Under the pieces are notes generated by a model, which saw nothing but the letters and a program-made list of their open reading frames with translations, searched no databases and had not been told where the DNA came from. A DNA stretch of 19,420 nucleotides from CAYXZO01 sp964469505 (GTDB lineage: Bacteria > Fidelibacterota > UBA8477 > JABMPR01): positions 1-19,420 of the forward strand of contig CAYXZO010000043.1 of assembly GCA_964469505.1 (NCBI GenBank). The letters run 5' to 3'. Every line of letters starts with the position of its first letter. Within the stretch, counting starts at the first letter, position 1. The position numbers were made by a program, and so were the translations under genes. This document shows, in pieces, positions 7,167 to 13,101 of the stretch.

Positions 7167-7926
7167 GGCTTTACCGCAACGGGCCATGATTCTGGCCGCG
7201 GGAGAAGGGCGTCGCTTGCGGCCCTTGACCCTGGAGTGTCCTAAATGTCTCATCGAAGTCGGAGGACGTCCGTTGCTGGAGCACGCTTTGGGGCGTCTTC
7301 ATCAAGCCGGGGTGCGTGAAGTAGTAGTAAATGTTCATCATCTGGCTGAACAAGTTGCTTCTTACCTTAAAAAGCAACCCTTTGCCGACTTGAGAATTCA
7401 CCTTTCCTGGGAAACCGAGCTCTTGGACACTGGTGGCGGTTTGTATCAGGCCCGCCGCTACTTCAAGGGAATAGATTATTTCTATGTTTATAATGCAGAT
7501 GTTTACACAGACATGGATCTAACTTTAGCGGCGCGGGCACTTAATGACGAATCGATTATAGGAATCTTATTAGTTAGCAAAAGAGAGTCTACGCGCCGCT
7601 TATTGTTTGATGAAACTGGTGAGCTGGTGGGGTGGGAGAATACCACAACCGGCGAACGTTTGTGGGCCCGCCGAACCACTGGGGAGGTGACTGCTTGGGC
7701 TTTCAATGGCATTCAGGTTTTGCGTCCGGACATTTTTCTTTACATGCACGAGTTAGGGGCCAAATTCTCTTTAATACAAGCTTATTTGAAAGCTGCGGCA
7801 GCGGGCGCTAAACTCAAGGCCTTCAGAATGGATGATTTCTTCTGGGCTGATGTTGGGACTCCCGTTAAACTGGCGGCCTTGCGCAAGTATCTGGAGAAAA
7901 AGCAAAGTAGTATTAAAAACCAATAG
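7147..7926 (+). CDS. Sugar-1-phosphate nucleotidyltransferase, MurU-like
   Basis: This 259-residue protein has a Rossmann-like NTP-transferase fold. The nucleotide-binding signature LAAGEGRRLRP is at 16-26, followed by PKCLIEVGGRPLLEH (32-46). The metal-binding Asp is in YNADVYTDMD (Asp118), and a FFWADVGTP block lies near the C-terminus. With the kinase gene immediately upstream it fits MurU, which makes UDP-MurNAc from MurNAc-1-phosphate in a recycling route that bypasses de novo synthesis. Mannose- or glucose-1-phosphate nucleotidyltransferases are alternatives that sequence alone does not exclude. The start chosen is GTG at 7147, overlapping the kinase gene by 20 bases; an ATG at 7186 directly before ILAAGEG is possible, but neither has a strong ribosome site. 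It is followed after eight bases by the dihydrolipoyl dehydrogenase gene. Confidence 0.87.
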   Translation: MEFPDTKALPQRAMILAAGEGRRLRPLTLECPKCLIEVGGRPLLEHALGRLHQAGVREVVVNVHHLAEQVASYLKKQPFADLRIHLSWETELLDTGGGLYQARRYFKGIDYFYVYNADVYTDMDLTLAARALNDESIIGILLVSKRESTRRLLFDETGELVGWENTTTGERLWARRTTGEVTAWAFNGIQVLRPDIFLYMHELGAKFSLIQAYLKAAAAGAKLKAFRMDDFFWADVGTPVKLAALRKYLEKKQSSIKNQ

Positions 7927-7934
7927 AGGAGACA

Positions 7935-9335
7935 ATGTCTGAAACGCGTAGTGATGTAATTATCATAGGAGGTGGCCCCGGGGGTTATGTAGCCGCCATC
8001 CGGGCTGCCCAATTGGGGTTGTCTGTTACCCTGGTGGAAAAAGAGAATCTGGGAGGTGTGTGTCTTAACTGGGGTTGCATTCCCACCAAAGCCCTGCTCC
8101 AGAGCGCGGAAGTCTTGGAAAATTTGCGCCACGCCCGCAATTACGGCCTCAAAGTCGGTGATCCGGAGGTAGACTTCCCAGCCATCATCCGCCGTTCACG
8201 GCGGGTAGCCAAAGCCCTGTCCCAGGGGGTGGCTTTTCTTATGAAAAAGAACAGGGTAGCGGTGTTGAACGGCCGAGGGAGTTTGAAGACTGATCGGGTA
8301 GTGGAAGTGGAGCTAGCGGATGGTGGACGTCGTTTGTTGCAAGCTCAGCGGGGAATTATTCTAGCCGTGGGAGCCCGAGCTCGAGAGCTACCGAGCGTAC
8401 CGTTTGACGGTCAAAGAATCTTACGGGCCAGGGAGGCCATGAACCTTTCCAGCCAGCCCAAGCGACTCATTATCATCGGAGCTGGGGCCATTGGTGTGGA
8501 GTTCGCTTATTTATACCATACTCTGGGGACCGAAGTAGTTTTGCTTGAAATGCTCCCGCGTATTCTACCCACAATGGACGAGACCTTGGCGACTGAATTG
8601 GCCCGATCTTTCAAAAAACGCGGGCTGACGGTTCTGCCGGGACATAGGGTCACTGCAGTTAATGTCTCAGAGAAAGATGTGTCCGTTACCGCTGCCGGTG
8701 AAAAGGGAGAGCAGACCTTTACAGGAGACGCGGTACTGGTGGCCATCGGAGTACAGGCTAATCTGGAGAATTTAGGTCTGGACACCGTAGGAGTAACCGT
8801 GGAGCGGAACTGGATCAAGGTGGATGAGTATCTGCGGACCTCCGTTCCCGGTGTTTACGCCATCGGGGATGTGGTGGGGCCGCCCTGGCTGGCCCACGTG
8901 GCTTCCCACGAAGGCATTGTAGCGGTGGAGCACCTGGCCGGCGCTGAGCCGCACCCCGTGAATTACCGTAACGTACCGGCCTGTATTTACTGCCGGCCAC
9001 AGGTGGCTTCGGTAGGGCTCAGCGAGGAAGCCGCCCGGGAAGCGGGGTATGACGTGGTGACGGGAGTTTTCCCCTTCCAGGCCAGTGGCCGCGCCCGGGC
9101 CGCCGGAGACATGGAGGGGTTGGTGAAAGTGGTGGCGGAGAAAGAATATCACCAGGTGTTGGGCGTGCACATCCTGGGTGCGGAAGCTACCGAACTTATC
9201 GCCGAAGCCACGTTGGGGTTGGAAATGGAAGTCACGTTGGAGGATTTCTACTACACTTCCCATGCGCATCCCACGTTAGCGGAGGCTTTGATGGAGGCTG
9301 CCGGTCAAGCGCTGGGGAAGGGTATTCATTTGTAA
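7935..9335 (+). CDS. lpdA: Dihydrolipoyl dehydrogenase (E3)
   Basis: This 466-residue FAD- and NAD-dependent disulfide oxidoreductase reoxidises lipoyl groups in 2-oxoacid dehydrogenase or glycine cleavage complexes. FAD binds at GGGPGGYVAAIRAAQLG (12-28). The redox-active pair is Cys43/Cys48 in GGVCLNWGCIPTK. The NAD site is IIIGAGAIGVEFAYLY (from about 176), the second FAD block VYAIGDV follows, and the C-terminal catalytic HAHPTLAEALMEA carries His445 and Glu450. GAGGAG lies four to five bases before the ATG. No E1, E2 or glycine-cleavage gene is nearby. It closes the plus-strand operon, so its partner complex must be encoded elsewhere. The related mercuric or glutathione reductases are unlikely given the WGCIPTK and HPTLAEA motifs. 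Confidence 0.95.
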   Translation: MSETRSDVIIIGGGPGGYVAAIRAAQLGLSVTLVEKENLGGVCLNWGCIPTKALLQSAEVLENLRHARNYGLKVGDPEVDFPAIIRRSRRVAKALSQGVAFLMKKNRVAVLNGRGSLKTDRVVEVELADGGRRLLQAQRGIILAVGARARELPSVPFDGQRILRAREAMNLSSQPKRLIIIGAGAIGVEFAYLYHTLGTEVVLLEMLPRILPTMDETLATELARSFKKRGLTVLPGHRVTAVNVSEKDVSVTAAGEKGEQTFTGDAVLVAIGVQANLENLGLDTVGVTVERNWIKVDEYLRTSVPGVYAIGDVVGPPWLAHVASHEGIVAVEHLAGAEPHPVNYRNVPACIYCRPQVASVGLSEEAAREAGYDVVTGVFPFQASGRARAAGDMEGLVKVVAEKEYHQVLGVHILGAEATELIAEATLGLEMEVTLEDFYYTSHAHPTLAEALMEAAGQALGKGIHL

Positions 9336-9523
9336 AGCTCCTGAAAGGCTGCTAATCCTGGGATTTTACATAAGTCCTTATACTCTGATTGTATTCAAAA
9401 ACAGGGTTCGGCCACGGTAGGCTCTTTTTTTTGCGGCTTTTTTTAAATACTTTTAGGCCATAATAACCAGCCTTTAGACGGCGTTTAAAGTATGTTTAGC
9501 CCTGTTTTGAAAGGAGGCTTTGT
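9336..9523. other. Intergenic stretch with T-runs; promoter region of the DJ-1/PfpI gene
   Basis: There is no coding frame. Two T-runs (about 9423-9432 and 9438-9444) follow only a 3-4 bp stem (GGCC/GGCT), too weak to call a terminator. TAAAGTATGTT at 9486-9496 contains a -10-like TATGTT 27 bases before the next start, but no convincing -35. The same 11 bases lie upstream of sodB. Confidence 0.4.
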
Positions 9524-10105
9524 ATGGCAGCCAAGAAAATTTTAATGCTGGTGGGGGATTACGCCGAGGATTACGAAGTGATGGTTCCCTTTCAGGCCTT
9601 ACAGGCGGTGGGCCATACGGTGCATGCCGTTTGTCCGGACAAAAAGGCCGGTGCTCAATGTCGAACTGCGATTCATGATTTTGAGGGTGATCAGACTTAC
9701 AGCGAAAAGCGGGGTCACAATTTCACCCTCAACGCCACTTTTGATGAAATCAAAGCGGAAGATTACGATGCCTTGGTGATCCCCGGCGGGCGGGCCCCCG
9801 AGTATCTGCGCTTGAATCCAGCGGTCATCGAGATCGTCAAGCATTTCGCGGAAAGCAACAAGCCCATAGCCGCCATTTGTCACGGAGCACAGTTGCTGGC
9901 GGCGGCGGGAGCGCTGAAAGGTCGCGCCTGTTCCGCCTATCCCGCAGTGGGACCGGAGGTGAAGGAAGCCGGTGGCGAGTACGTTGACATCCCGGTGGAT
10001 CAGGCCCACACCGACGCCAATCTGGTAACGGCACCCGCCTGGCCCGCCCATCCCCAGTGGATTGCTCAGTTTCTCAAAGTGTTGGGAACCAAGATCGAAT
10101 TGTAA
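9524..10105 (+). CDS. DJ-1/PfpI superfamily protein (glyoxalase III/deglycase-like)
   Basis: This is a 193-residue single-domain class I glutamine-amidotransferase-like protein. The nucleophile elbow is AAICHGAQLL, with Cys119 followed by His120. The acidic residues that activate it are in GDYAEDYEVMVP (Glu15/Glu18). VIPGGRAPEYLR (85-96) is the oxyanion-side loop. The central region, including TAIHDFEGDQTYSEKRGHNF, resembles the plant DJ-1D-like and bacterial PfpI-like branch, for which glyoxalase III or protein/nucleotide deglycase activity has been reported; protease activity is the older name. AAGGAGG lies seven bases before the ATG. The gene stands alone, with a strong terminator after it and about 190 bases before it, so it probably has its own stress-responsive promoter. 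Substrate is unproven. Confidence 0.92.
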   Translation: MAAKKILMLVGDYAEDYEVMVPFQALQAVGHTVHAVCPDKKAGAQCRTAIHDFEGDQTYSEKRGHNFTLNATFDEIKAEDYDALVIPGGRAPEYLRLNPAVIEIVKHFAESNKPIAAICHGAQLLAAAGALKGRACSAYPAVGPEVKEAGGEYVDIPVDQAHTDANLVTAPAWPAHPQWIAQFLKVLGTKIEL

Positions 10106-10115
10106 ATGCAGTCAA

Positions 10116-10157
10116 CCAGCGGGCCCGGTTTGAACCGGCCCGCTGGCAATATTTTTT
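10116..10157 (+). terminator. Rho-independent terminator of the DJ-1/PfpI gene
   Basis: A very strong hairpin: the arms CCAGCGGGCCCGGTT and AACCGGCCCGCTGG pair over 14 bp with a single bulged C and a 2-base centre. CAATATTTTTT follows. It begins 10 bases after the stop codon. Confidence 0.92.
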
Positions 10158-10294
10158 AAGAAGCAGAAATCCAGTCTCAGGGGCTGAAAGGGAAAAGCTA
10201 CGGCCATCTTGTATGTTGGTGCTACAACTCCTTGTGGAGCTTGAGCTGAGAGGACGTAGTGCTGAGTTAATGGCGGGATGGAAACCTTTAGCGG
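10158..10294. other. Non-coding stretch between the DJ-1 terminator and the small membrane ORF
   Basis: I see no gene here. Short frames on both strands lack ribosome sites and family motifs. A 4-bp CTCC/GGAG hairpin around 10215 is too small to interpret. Confidence 0.4.
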
Positions 10295-10471
10295 TTACCG
10301 TAGCCAGTTCTCCGGGAACCCGATACCTGTTCCCACCATGAGCCCAATAAACATCAGGAGTATATCAAAAGTGGCTGGGCGACCTAAAGTTGATTCCAGC
10401 GAGACAGTACCATACACAAATATTGCTCCGCCGATGAGATTCCTTAAAAGGATCAAATGCTTTTTAGTCAT
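10295..10471 (-). CDS. Small hypothetical membrane protein, two transmembrane helices
   Basis: I do not recognise a family. The 58-residue frame starts MTKKHLILLRNLIGG and is patterned like a real small membrane protein. It has a basic N-terminus, a first hydrophobic stretch (about residues 6-24), a short polar loop with ESTLGRP, a second hydrophobic stretch (about 36-52, FDILLMFIGLMVGTGIGF) and a polar end (PENWLR). GTG at 10480 would add three residues; I prefer the ATG at 10471, with GAGAG about ten bases upstream. A -10-like TATATT (10511-10516, minus strand) and an inverted repeat lie just upstream. It is convergent with the DJ-1 gene and divergent from the toxin-antitoxin pair. It could still be a chance frame. 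Confidence 0.45.
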   Translation of the reverse strand: MTKKHLILLRNLIGGAIFVYGTVSLESTLGRPATFDILLMFIGLMVGTGIGFPENWLR

Positions 10472-10490
10472 TTTAGGCACTCTCGGTGTT

Positions 10491-10514
10491 TATTGAGTTA
10501 TCAATAGCTCAATA
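10491..10514. repeat. Inverted repeat overlapping -10-like sequences (possible operator)
   Basis: TATTGAG (10491-10497) and CTCAATA (10508-10514) form a perfect 7-bp inverted repeat with a 10-base spacer. Its outer edge overlaps TATATT on the minus strand (10511-10516) and TATAAT on the plus strand (10513-10518). It lies 20 bases upstream of the small membrane ORF, where a repressor site would sit. No -35 is clear on either strand. Confidence 0.35.
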
Positions 10515-10586
10515 TAATGAATTGCTTGATGGTAGAGAACCGTTGAACTGTATCTGTTGGATTTAGCTAGTGGACAAGCTTTTACC

Positions 10587-10600
10587 CCTGGAAATCCAGG
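10587..10600. promoter_or_regulatory. Perfect 14-bp palindrome upstream of the MNT-HEPN pair
   Basis: CCTGGAAATCCAGG pairs over six bases either side of a 2-base centre, 60 bases upstream of the MNT start codon. Toxin-antitoxin promoters are often autoregulated through such sites, but this one is not adjacent to the TATAAT, so an operator role is only a suggestion. Confidence 0.25.
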
Positions 10601-10647
10601 TAATAATAAAATGGAGTTTTTACTTCCCTAGCAATCCATGGTCATAG

Positions 10648-10653
10648 TATAAT
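10648..10653 (+). promoter_or_regulatory. Consensus -10 element immediately upstream of the MNT gene
   Basis: A perfect TATAAT ends seven bases before the ATG at 10660, so transcription starting the usual 6-8 bases downstream would begin at or next to the start codon, giving a leaderless mRNA. No ribosome site is visible before this ATG, which agrees. The -35 region is poor (TTCCCT at 18 bases). Confidence 0.4.
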
Positions 10654-10659
10654 GAACGC

Positions 10660-10965
10660 ATGAAATCTGCCACAACTACCTTAGACAACCTACTTGGACA
10701 CTTAAAAACTCTCTTGCCGCTTCTGCGAGAGCAATACCAGGTGGAAACTTTGGAAATATTCGGATCCTATGTTCGCGGCGAGGCACGTTCTGATAGTGAC
10801 CTGGATATTCTAGTAACCTTCAGGGAAACACCTTCGCTGTTTCAATTTGTAGCGCTGGAGAACTTTTTAAGTGATCAGTTGGGTATTAAGGTAGATTTAG
10901 TGATGAAAGACAGCTTAAAGCCTGGGTTGGCACCATTTATTTTGGAAGAGGCTCGAGCTGTATGA
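10660..10965 (+). CDS. mntA: MntA-type minimal nucleotidyltransferase (MNT), antitoxin of a HEPN/MNT module
   Basis: This 101-residue protein has the minimal nucleotidyltransferase fold of Pol-beta type. The active site is GSYVRGEARSDSDLDI (35-50) with metal-binding Asp47 and Asp49; a third acidic residue, Asp79, is in IKVDLVM. Experimentally studied MntA antitoxins inactivate the paired HepT RNase by adding AMP to the Tyr of its RX4HXY motif. The gene overlaps the HEPN gene by four bases (ATGA), the normal order of this module. No ribosome site precedes the ATG, but a TATAAT lies seven bases upstream. Base composition is AT-richer than the metabolic operon, as expected of an acquired module. 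Confidence 0.9.
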   Translation: MKSATTTLDNLLGHLKTLLPLLREQYQVETLEIFGSYVRGEARSDSDLDILVTFRETPSLFQFVALENFLSDQLGIKVDLVMKDSLKPGLAPFILEEARAV

Positions 10966-11310
10966 GAAATGAGCTGGAATATTCAGACTATATCATGGAT
11001 ATGTTGCAAAACGCCGAAAGAGCTATTGAGTTTGTGGGAGATATGCGATACAGCGAATTCGAAAATGATTTGAAAACGCAATATGCAGTCGTGCGGACAA
11101 TAGAGATAATCGGGGAGGCTTCCAAAAAGGTACCATCAGAAATAAAAAAAGCATTTCCGGACATACCATGGCGTGAAATAGCAGGCACAAGAGACAAAAC
11201 TGATTCATGCGTACTTTGGAGTGAATTTGCGAGCAGTATGGAATACAGTAAAGGAGGATTTACCCAAGCTTACTGAGCAACTTAGGGTACTTTTGAAAAA
11301 TCTTAGGTAA
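10962..11310 (+). pseudogene. hepT: HepT-like HEPN RNase toxin, frameshifted in the active-site motif
   Basis: The frame from ATG 10962 matches DUF86/HepT HEPN proteins (YAVVRTIEIIGEASKKVP, then FPDIPWREIAGTRDK at 65-79). Then it runs into TDSCVLWSEF and stops at 11276, giving 104 residues. Dropping one A from the AAAA at 11196-11199 restores RDKLIHAYFGVNLRAVWNTV and then KEDLPKLTEQLRVLLKNLR, ending at TAA 11308-11310. That gives a normal 115-residue HepT with RX4HXY at 77-84. As written the protein keeps Arg77 but lacks the catalytic His and the Tyr that MntA modifies. The downstream frame is otherwise intact, so the change is either recent or a base-calling error in a homopolymer. Translation is coupled to the MNT gene by the ATGA overlap. 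Confidence 0.85.
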
Positions 11311-11414
11311 ATGAGTTGATTCTCTTGTTGTATTTGAACTTTGGCATCAACCGCAAAAAAACATATAAAACTCGCCCCTGTATTACATTTCTCTGGTAGG
11401 GGTAGATTTTCCCC

Positions 11415-12365
11415 ATGAAATTAGTCTCCTACGCTTTAGCCCGCGAAATGGAACCACGGCTGGGCTTTGTAACTGGTAAACGAGTGGTGGATGTACTGCG
11501 CGCCGCCCTGTGGCTTAAAGATCACCGGGGCCGGGTGGATTTTTTCCATCTGCCTTCCACTATGACGGCAGCCTTGAAAGATTGGGCGGTGACTTTTCCC
11601 TTGCTACAGGACCTGGCCGCAGCCGTGGCCAGTCTGGAGCTAGATGGGCTTTACTCCCACAACCGGCCCGTAGCCCTGCTTTTAGAGGAAGTGATTCTCT
11701 TTCCCCCGGTCCCCGCGCCCCCATCTATTCGTTTGTTCCCGGCGGAAACGCGCGCGAGCGCCGGCTCGCCTTTCTTTTTCTACGCTAACCCCCATTCCCT
11801 GTTGGGACATAAGCAACCATTGCGTTACCCTACTTTCACCCGGCAGCTGGATTTTGATTTGACGCTGGCGGTGGTGCTGGCCCGGGGCGGCCGGGATTTT
11901 TCTGCCACCGAAGCCGCGGAAGCGGTGGCTGGCTTTACCATTCTAAATGACTGGACCGCCCGGGATCGGTTGGAATTGGAGCAGGCTGGGGGGTGGGGAC
12001 CCGCTAAAGCTAAGGATTTCGGCACCAGCGTGGGGCCCTGGTTGGTGACTCCCGATGAGTGGGAAAATTTACGGCTGGGATCAGGGTACAATTTGCTGCT
12101 GGTAGCGCGACGCAACGGCACTGAAATCGCCAGATTGGATTACCGGAATCCGCCTTTCAGTTTCACGGAGCTGATAGTGGAAGCCTCCCGGGAGACGGAG
12201 CTGTATCCCGGAGACATTTTGGCCTGCACTGGTCTGCCGAGAGCCTCGCTGGTGAAGCTTACTACCGAGGAGCCGCCGGAATGGCTCCAGCCCGGTGAGA
12301 CGGTGGAATTAGAAATTCAGGGACTAGGGAAGCTGGAAACGCCCATTGTGGGGCCGGGTATTTAG
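11415..12365 (+). CDS. Fumarylacetoacetate hydrolase (FAH) family protein with altered metal site
   Basis: This 316-residue protein has the FAH C-terminal fold. Recognisable blocks are VAGFTILNDWTARD (171-184), GPAKAKDFGTSVGPWLV (195-211) and LYPGDILACTGLPRASL. The family hydrolyses or decarboxylates beta-diketo acids using a metal held by one Asp, the Glu pair of an ExE motif and a further Asp. Here the ExE position (YEVEL or MELEM in relatives) reads FDLTL, with Asp148 and Thr150, and the N-terminal Asp position of fumarylacetoacetase aligns with Phe121. Only Asp179 (NDW) is retained. The usual activity is therefore doubtful; a changed reaction or a non-catalytic role is possible. The start ATG has AGGGG 12 bases upstream and CCCC directly before it. 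It is a single gene between the toxin module and the convergent minus-strand cluster. Confidence 0.85.
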   Translation: MKLVSYALAREMEPRLGFVTGKRVVDVLRAALWLKDHRGRVDFFHLPSTMTAALKDWAVTFPLLQDLAAAVASLELDGLYSHNRPVALLLEEVILFPPVPAPPSIRLFPAETRASAGSPFFFYANPHSLLGHKQPLRYPTFTRQLDFDLTLAVVLARGGRDFSATEAAEAVAGFTILNDWTARDRLELEQAGGWGPAKAKDFGTSVGPWLVTPDEWENLRLGSGYNLLLVARRNGTEIARLDYRNPPFSFTELIVEASRETELYPGDILACTGLPRASLVKLTTEEPPEWLQPGETVELEIQGLGKLETPIVGPGI

Positions 12366-12372
12366 GGTCCCT

Positions 12373-12408
12373 CGCAAAGCCCGCTAAGTACGCAAAGCAC
12401 GTTGAAGT
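12373..12408. repeat. Degenerate 9-bp tandem repeat, four units, followed by a T-run
   Basis: Four consecutive 9-base units, CGCAAAGCC, CGCTAAGTA, CGCAAAGCA and CGTTGAAGT, lie 8 bases after the FAH stop codon and run into seven T. Units share CG at positions 1-2 and AAG at 5-7 or shifted by one. Similar CGCAAAG-type short repeats occur between convergent genes in many genomes; their function is unknown. Confidence 0.6.
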
Positions 12409-12582
12409 TTTTTTCAGAATTTGCCTATTTAAACTAATAGTTCAATTCCCCCAGCTGACGCACCTGTCACTTCACCGGTCCCCGGTCATAGCCGAGAGAA
12501 CCAACGATTAGGCTAACGTTGCAAAAATTGAGAATGGAGGCCTAGACTCTGCTCGGCTAGCCACATACTGTCGTCGGTCATT

Positions 12583-13095
12583 TCATCCCAACTCAATTCT
12601 ACTTATCTCCAGCCAATCAACCACCGGTCCGGTGGTGCGCCATAAAGCCAGGGCCTGGACTTCAGTTCTGAAAGGGAGCTTAAAATTCAAAATGGACCAT
12701 AGCTGTAGCCGCTGCTCTGGGGACAAATGACCATAGTACAAACTCAAATGGGGCTCTATTGGTGGCTCAGGTTGTTGCAGTTGGGTGCTCCACCAAGTGC
12801 GCCATTCGGTGAAGGTGGAATTTGGTGCCAAGCGGAGGACTAAAGCCCTGAAGTAATAATCCTCGCTTCCCCAATCGTGAAAATACAGGGTGAAAGGCAC
12901 CCACTCCCGCTGTTTCAGCCAGATTGACAATTTGGCGGGAGCGATTTCCAGGCCGCCCCAAAGCGTAATGTGGGGTGGAAATATCGGTCCGCCGGCTAGC
13001 CGAGCCGCGCGTTGAATAGTCTGTGTCAGGATTCCTTCCGGGTCTCTTGGTATGAGCCACAGAGAATAGCCCTGGGCGTGGGGAATTGCAGGCAT
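12583..13095 (-). CDS. 2H phosphoesterase, cyclic phosphodiesterase (CPDase)-like
   Basis: This 170-residue protein has the two H-x-T/S motifs of the 2H superfamily: PPHITLWGG (His42, Thr44) and EPHLSLYYG (His116, Ser118). They are 74 residues apart, as usual for these duplicated folds. The opening GYSLWLIPRD and the spacing resemble plant/yeast-type cyclic nucleotide phosphodiesterases, which open 2',3'-cyclic or ADP-ribose 1'',2''-cyclic phosphates; bacterial 2'-5' RNA ligase/ThpR proteins are the nearest alternative. The ATG lies six bases after the stop of the endonuclease-family gene and has no clear ribosome site, so translation is probably coupled. It is the last gene of the minus-strand cluster. 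RNA repair or nucleotide clean-up is plausible; the substrate is unknown. Confidence 0.8.
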   Translation of the reverse strand: MPAIPHAQGYSLWLIPRDPEGILTQTIQRAARLAGGPIFPPHITLWGGLEIAPAKLSIWLKQREWVPFTLYFHDWGSEDYYFRALVLRLAPNSTFTEWRTWWSTQLQQPEPPIEPHLSLYYGHLSPEQRLQLWSILNFKLPFRTEVQALALWRTTGPVVDWLEISRIELG

Positions 13096-13101
13096 GGGAA
13101 T

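Noticed and set aside
9412..9445. Terminator after the dihydrolipoyl dehydrogenase gene
   Set aside because: T-runs are present but the only stem is 3-4 bp, too weak to support the call.
10278..10496. 72-codon plus-strand frame opposite the small membrane ORF
   Set aside because: It has no ribosome site and less coherent residue patterning. The minus-strand frame explains the region better.
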